Assembly: GCA_046047235.1 (NCBI GenBank)
Contig: JBJOII010000071.1
Location: forward strand, 1-23,552
DNA: 23,552 bases
Direction of reading: 5' to 3'
Source of the DNA: JBMTVN01 sp046047235
Lineage (GTDB): Bacteria > Verrucomicrobiota > Verrucomicrobiia > Limisphaerales > JAHDYP01
Part shown: positions 22,990 to 23,552 of the stretch, piece after piece
How positions within the stretch are numbered: the first letter of the stretch is position 1
Layout: each line of letters starts with the position of its first letter
Notes under the pieces: generated by a model
What the model saw: the letters and a program-made list of their open reading frames with translations, nothing else
Database searches by the model: none
Told to the model about the DNA's origin: nothing
Position numbers and translations under genes: made by a program

Positions 22990-23455
22990 ATCCTACCCCC
23001 TAAGTGAAATGATCTACGACCTCGCAAACCTCGATGCCGGCTTCCGCTTCTGCGGCGAAGAAAACCGCTGGGCCGGCCGCCTCGCCCTCGCCTGCTACGA
23101 ACGCTATAAACTCACCTCCGTCCCCGGTTACCTCGAAAACGGCATCCCCCCAAAATACGGCTCCGGAGCCGAACAAATCGTCGCCGATATCCACCACCAC
23201 CCCACCCATAAATCACGCTGGATCTCCCCACTCCTCGGCGAAGGCGATATCGACCGCGTCATCATCGAATGGCGCAGCCTCCTCCGCCAAATCGCCCACG
23301 CCCCCTCCCTCCCATGGCCCCGCTGGCAACAACTCCAACACCGCTGCCGCACTACCCTCAACGAAACCGAATCCCCCACCACCACCGAACTACCCCCCCT
23401 CGAATACCACCAAACTAAACGCACCGACCACCGCCTCATCCTCCGTCGACACTAA
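22646..23455 (+). pseudogene. C-terminal part of the same helicase, in a shifted frame
   Basis: From about 22646 the plausible protein continues one base out of phase with the helicase, for about 269 residues: AQQLAQQNTPPAHF, a cysteine cluster CQTCPLHPTC (possible metal site), then ITYPLSE-like and MIYDLANLDAGFRFCGEEN, SVPGYLENGIPPKYGSGAEQ and WISPLLGEGDIDRVIIEWRS. The residue composition and C-ending codons are those of real genes here, whereas the first frame turns to low complexity at the same point. There is no ribosome site or upstream start in this frame before an ATG at 23009. It is therefore most likely the tail of one ~800-residue protein broken by a one-base gain or two-base loss, real or from sequencing. 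Confidence 0.65.
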
Positions 23456-23552
23456 AACGGTTGACTCTCAACCCCACCCCTGCACCCCCCATCTCCCATA
23501 TCCCATATCCCATCTCCGATATCCGATATCCGGCATCCCATATCCGGCATCC
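23456..23552. repeat. CCCATATCC / CCGATATCC word repeats
   Basis: After the helicase stop, the sequence is a chain of related words (CCCATATCC, CCGATATCC, CCGGCATCC) running off the window. The lead-in ACCCCACCCCTGCACC also precedes similar words at about 20572-20632. Confidence 0.7.

Overview
The window looks like a GC-rich chromosomal segment from Verrucomicrobiota or a close PVC relative. Three things point there: a 635-residue Planctomycete/Verrucomicrobium-type cytochrome with the PSCyt1/DUF1587/1595/1592/1588/1585 layout, a secreted protein ending in a VPDGG variant of the PEP-CTERM sorting signal, and long intergenic stretches filled with dispersed, hairpin-forming, text-like repeats. 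The given strand is strikingly C-rich whichever way the genes run, so plus genes use NNC codons and minus genes NNG codons. This produces many long, spurious antisense frames.

Layout. 1-339: repeat-rich spacer. 340-1215 (-): LysR regulator. 1453-2115 (-): VPDGG-CTERM secreted protein with a clear terminator. 2116-2661: spacer with a dyad and a heptamer tandem repeat. 2662-9310 (+): compact seven-gene acyl-chain operon, with four of its six junctions overlapping by 4-8 nt: FabL-type enoyl-ACP reductase, FabG ketoreductase, long acyl carrier protein, double-hotdog dehydratase, two FabF-like ketosynthases, and a fusion of a holo-ACP synthase to an LpxL/HtrB-like acyltransferase. 9578-11485 (-): DUF1592-family c-type cytochrome. 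11956-14483 (-): pgk-tpiA-secG operon with a recognisable promoter (embedded in an inverted repeat) and terminator. 14863-16539 (-): gamma-glutamyltransferase. 16703-17962 (-): LarA-like (nickel-pincer racemase superfamily) protein. 18583-20097 (-): membrane-anchored protein with a pseudopilin-like tail. 20198-20533 (+): YbjQ/UPF0145. 21055-23455 (+): Ski2-like DExH helicase with an apparent frameshift at a GC palindrome near 22.63 kb. 23456-23552: short-word repeats.

The most interesting system is the acyl operon. It carries every activity of a full elongation cycle on a dedicated ACP (condense, reduce, dehydrate, reduce), the enzyme that arms that ACP, and an acyltransferase of the lipid A family to deliver the product. 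The last two are one polypeptide. I infer a secondary, self-contained fatty-acid synthase making a special saturated chain for an envelope lipid. The product cannot be read from the sequence. The second theme is the intergenic repeat family: hairpins at different loci keep the same geometry while both arms change in a compensating way.
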